NCBI GenBank assembly: GCA_900455085.1
Contig: UGTZ01000001.1
Coordinates: 2,634,501 to 2,698,500, forward strand
Direction of reading: 5' to 3'
Length of the DNA stretch: 64,000 nt
Origin: Providencia rettgeri
GTDB taxonomy: Bacteria > Pseudomonadota > Gammaproteobacteria > Enterobacterales > Enterobacteriaceae
Position numbers and translations under genes: made by a program. Each line of letters starts with the position of its first letter. Position 1 is the stretch's first letter. This document shows positions 63,435-64,000 of the stretch, piece after piece. The notes beneath the pieces are model-generated. The model worked only from the letters and a program-made list of their open reading frames with translations, was not told the origin of the DNA and searched no databases.

Positions 63435-64000
63435 ATGGAAGAAAGTAACTTACTACTACAACTTAATAACATTGGGTATAGCATTGAGGAAAAAACAATT
63501 CTTGATAATGTGCAGATTAACTTACAGGCAGGTGACTTCAAACTGATTACAGGACCTTCTGGCTGCGGTAAAAGTACTTTATTAAAAATAATCGCCTCGT
63601 TAATTTCACCAACTCAAGGAACTATTCAGTTTCAAGGGAAAGATATCAATACCATCTCACCAGAAACTTATCGGCAGCAAGTTTCATACTGCACTCAAAC
63701 GCCCACCTTATTTGGACAAATCGTGTATGACAACCTCGTTTTTCCCTATCAAATTCGAAAATTGCCGCTTAATAAAGAGAAAGTCATCAGTGATTTGCAT
63801 CAATTTTCTCTGCATGAATCTATTTTAGATAAAGGGATCAACGAACTCTCCGGTGGAGAAAAACAGCGTATTTCTCTTATTAGAAACTTACAATTTCTTC
63901 CACAAGTCTTACTGTTAGATGAAATCACCAGTGCCCTAGATGAAGAAAACAAAATTATAGTGAATGAATTTATCCATCATTTAACGAGTGACAAAAAAAT
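63435..64000 (+). CDS. fetA: iron efflux ABC transporter ATPase FetA (truncated by window end)
   Basis: ATP-binding subunit of the FetAB (YbbLM) exporter linked to iron homeostasis and peroxide resistance. The 188 visible codons show Walker A GPSGCGKST, YRQQVSYCTQTPTLFGQIVYDNL, signature LSGGEKQR, RNLQFLPQVLLLDEITSALDEEN (Walker B), all very close to E. coli YbbL. The start at 63435 (MEESNLLLQLNNIGY) is preceded by weak ribosome-binding sequence. fetB should follow outside the window. Confidence 0.9.
   Translation, partial: MEESNLLLQLNNIGYSIEEKTILDNVQINLQAGDFKLITGPSGCGKSTLLKIIASLISPTQGTIQFQGKDINTISPETYRQQVSYCTQTPTLFGQIVYDNLVFPYQIRKLPLNKEKVISDLHQFSLHESILDKGINELSGGEKQRISLIRNLQFLPQVLLLDEITSALDEENKIIVNEFIHHLTSDKK

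Overview
The window reads as a chromosomal stretch of a gammaproteobacterium of the Morganellaceae, most likely Providencia. The evidence is the AT-rich base composition, enterobacterial gene order (thrS-infC-rpmI-rplT-pheM-pheS-pheT-ihfA; yniA-yniB-yniC-ydjM-tcyP), a complete arn (polymyxin resistance) operon, and linked D-arabinitol and tetritol catabolic genes. From memory of identification tables, P. rettgeri is the Providencia species that often uses both erythritol and D-arabitol. The species call is inference; no 16S gene or typing locus is present.

Layout. 0-4.7 kb: Fur-boxed heme receptor and heme-handling protein, then a small MarA/SoxS-type activator with its own marbox. 4.7-13.9 kb (minus strand): lplA, nlpC and arnBCADTEF. 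13.9-25.1 kb: btuCD, a plus-strand gene encoding a eukaryote-like RhoGAP domain, ihfA, pheT, pheS, the pheM leader, rplT, rpmI, two tandem infC genes and thrS. 25-33 kb: small membrane proteins, a FosA-type enzyme, a MarC protein, EmtA and the Fur-controlled yfeABCD manganese/iron transporter. 33-43 kb: yniA, yniB, yniC, LexA-boxed ydjM, tcyP and assorted metabolic or hypothetical genes, azlCD with a regulator, and a ydcY-like gene. 43-47 kb: a DUF819 transporter with two M20 amidohydrolases. 47.6-53 kb: D-arabinitol operon dalDKT with divergent dalR. 53-53.7 kb: fluC behind a fluoride riboswitch. 53.9-63 kb: a tetritol (erythritol/threitol-type) system made of a SorC regulator, DhaL, DhaK, an MFS transporter, an LtdH-type dehydrogenase, divergent RpiB and transketolase, and an SDR. 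The window ends inside fetA.

How the genes fit together. The dal genes should deliver D-xylulose 5-phosphate. The neighbouring cluster should oxidise a C4 polyol, phosphorylate the resulting erythrulose and isomerise it to D-erythrose 4-phosphate. A dedicated transketolase lies at the junction of the two streams. A repeated TGAAC-N4-GTTCA palindrome sits in front of both divergent tetritol units and is the likely operator.

The most unusual items are: the RhoGAP-domain protein (candidate secreted effector) inserted between btuC and ihfA; the tandem pair of full-length, AUU-started infC genes; the tetritol cluster; the fluoride riboswitch; and two ERIC elements whose termini provide the stop codons of the adjacent genes.

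Quality caution. At least ten genes, including the essential pheS and pheT, are broken by about 25 single-base indels, nearly all in short homopolymers. Restoring one base each time gives full-length family members, so I treat these as sequencing errors and annotate full spans. No tRNA, rRNA, CRISPR array, prophage or insertion sequence was recognised.
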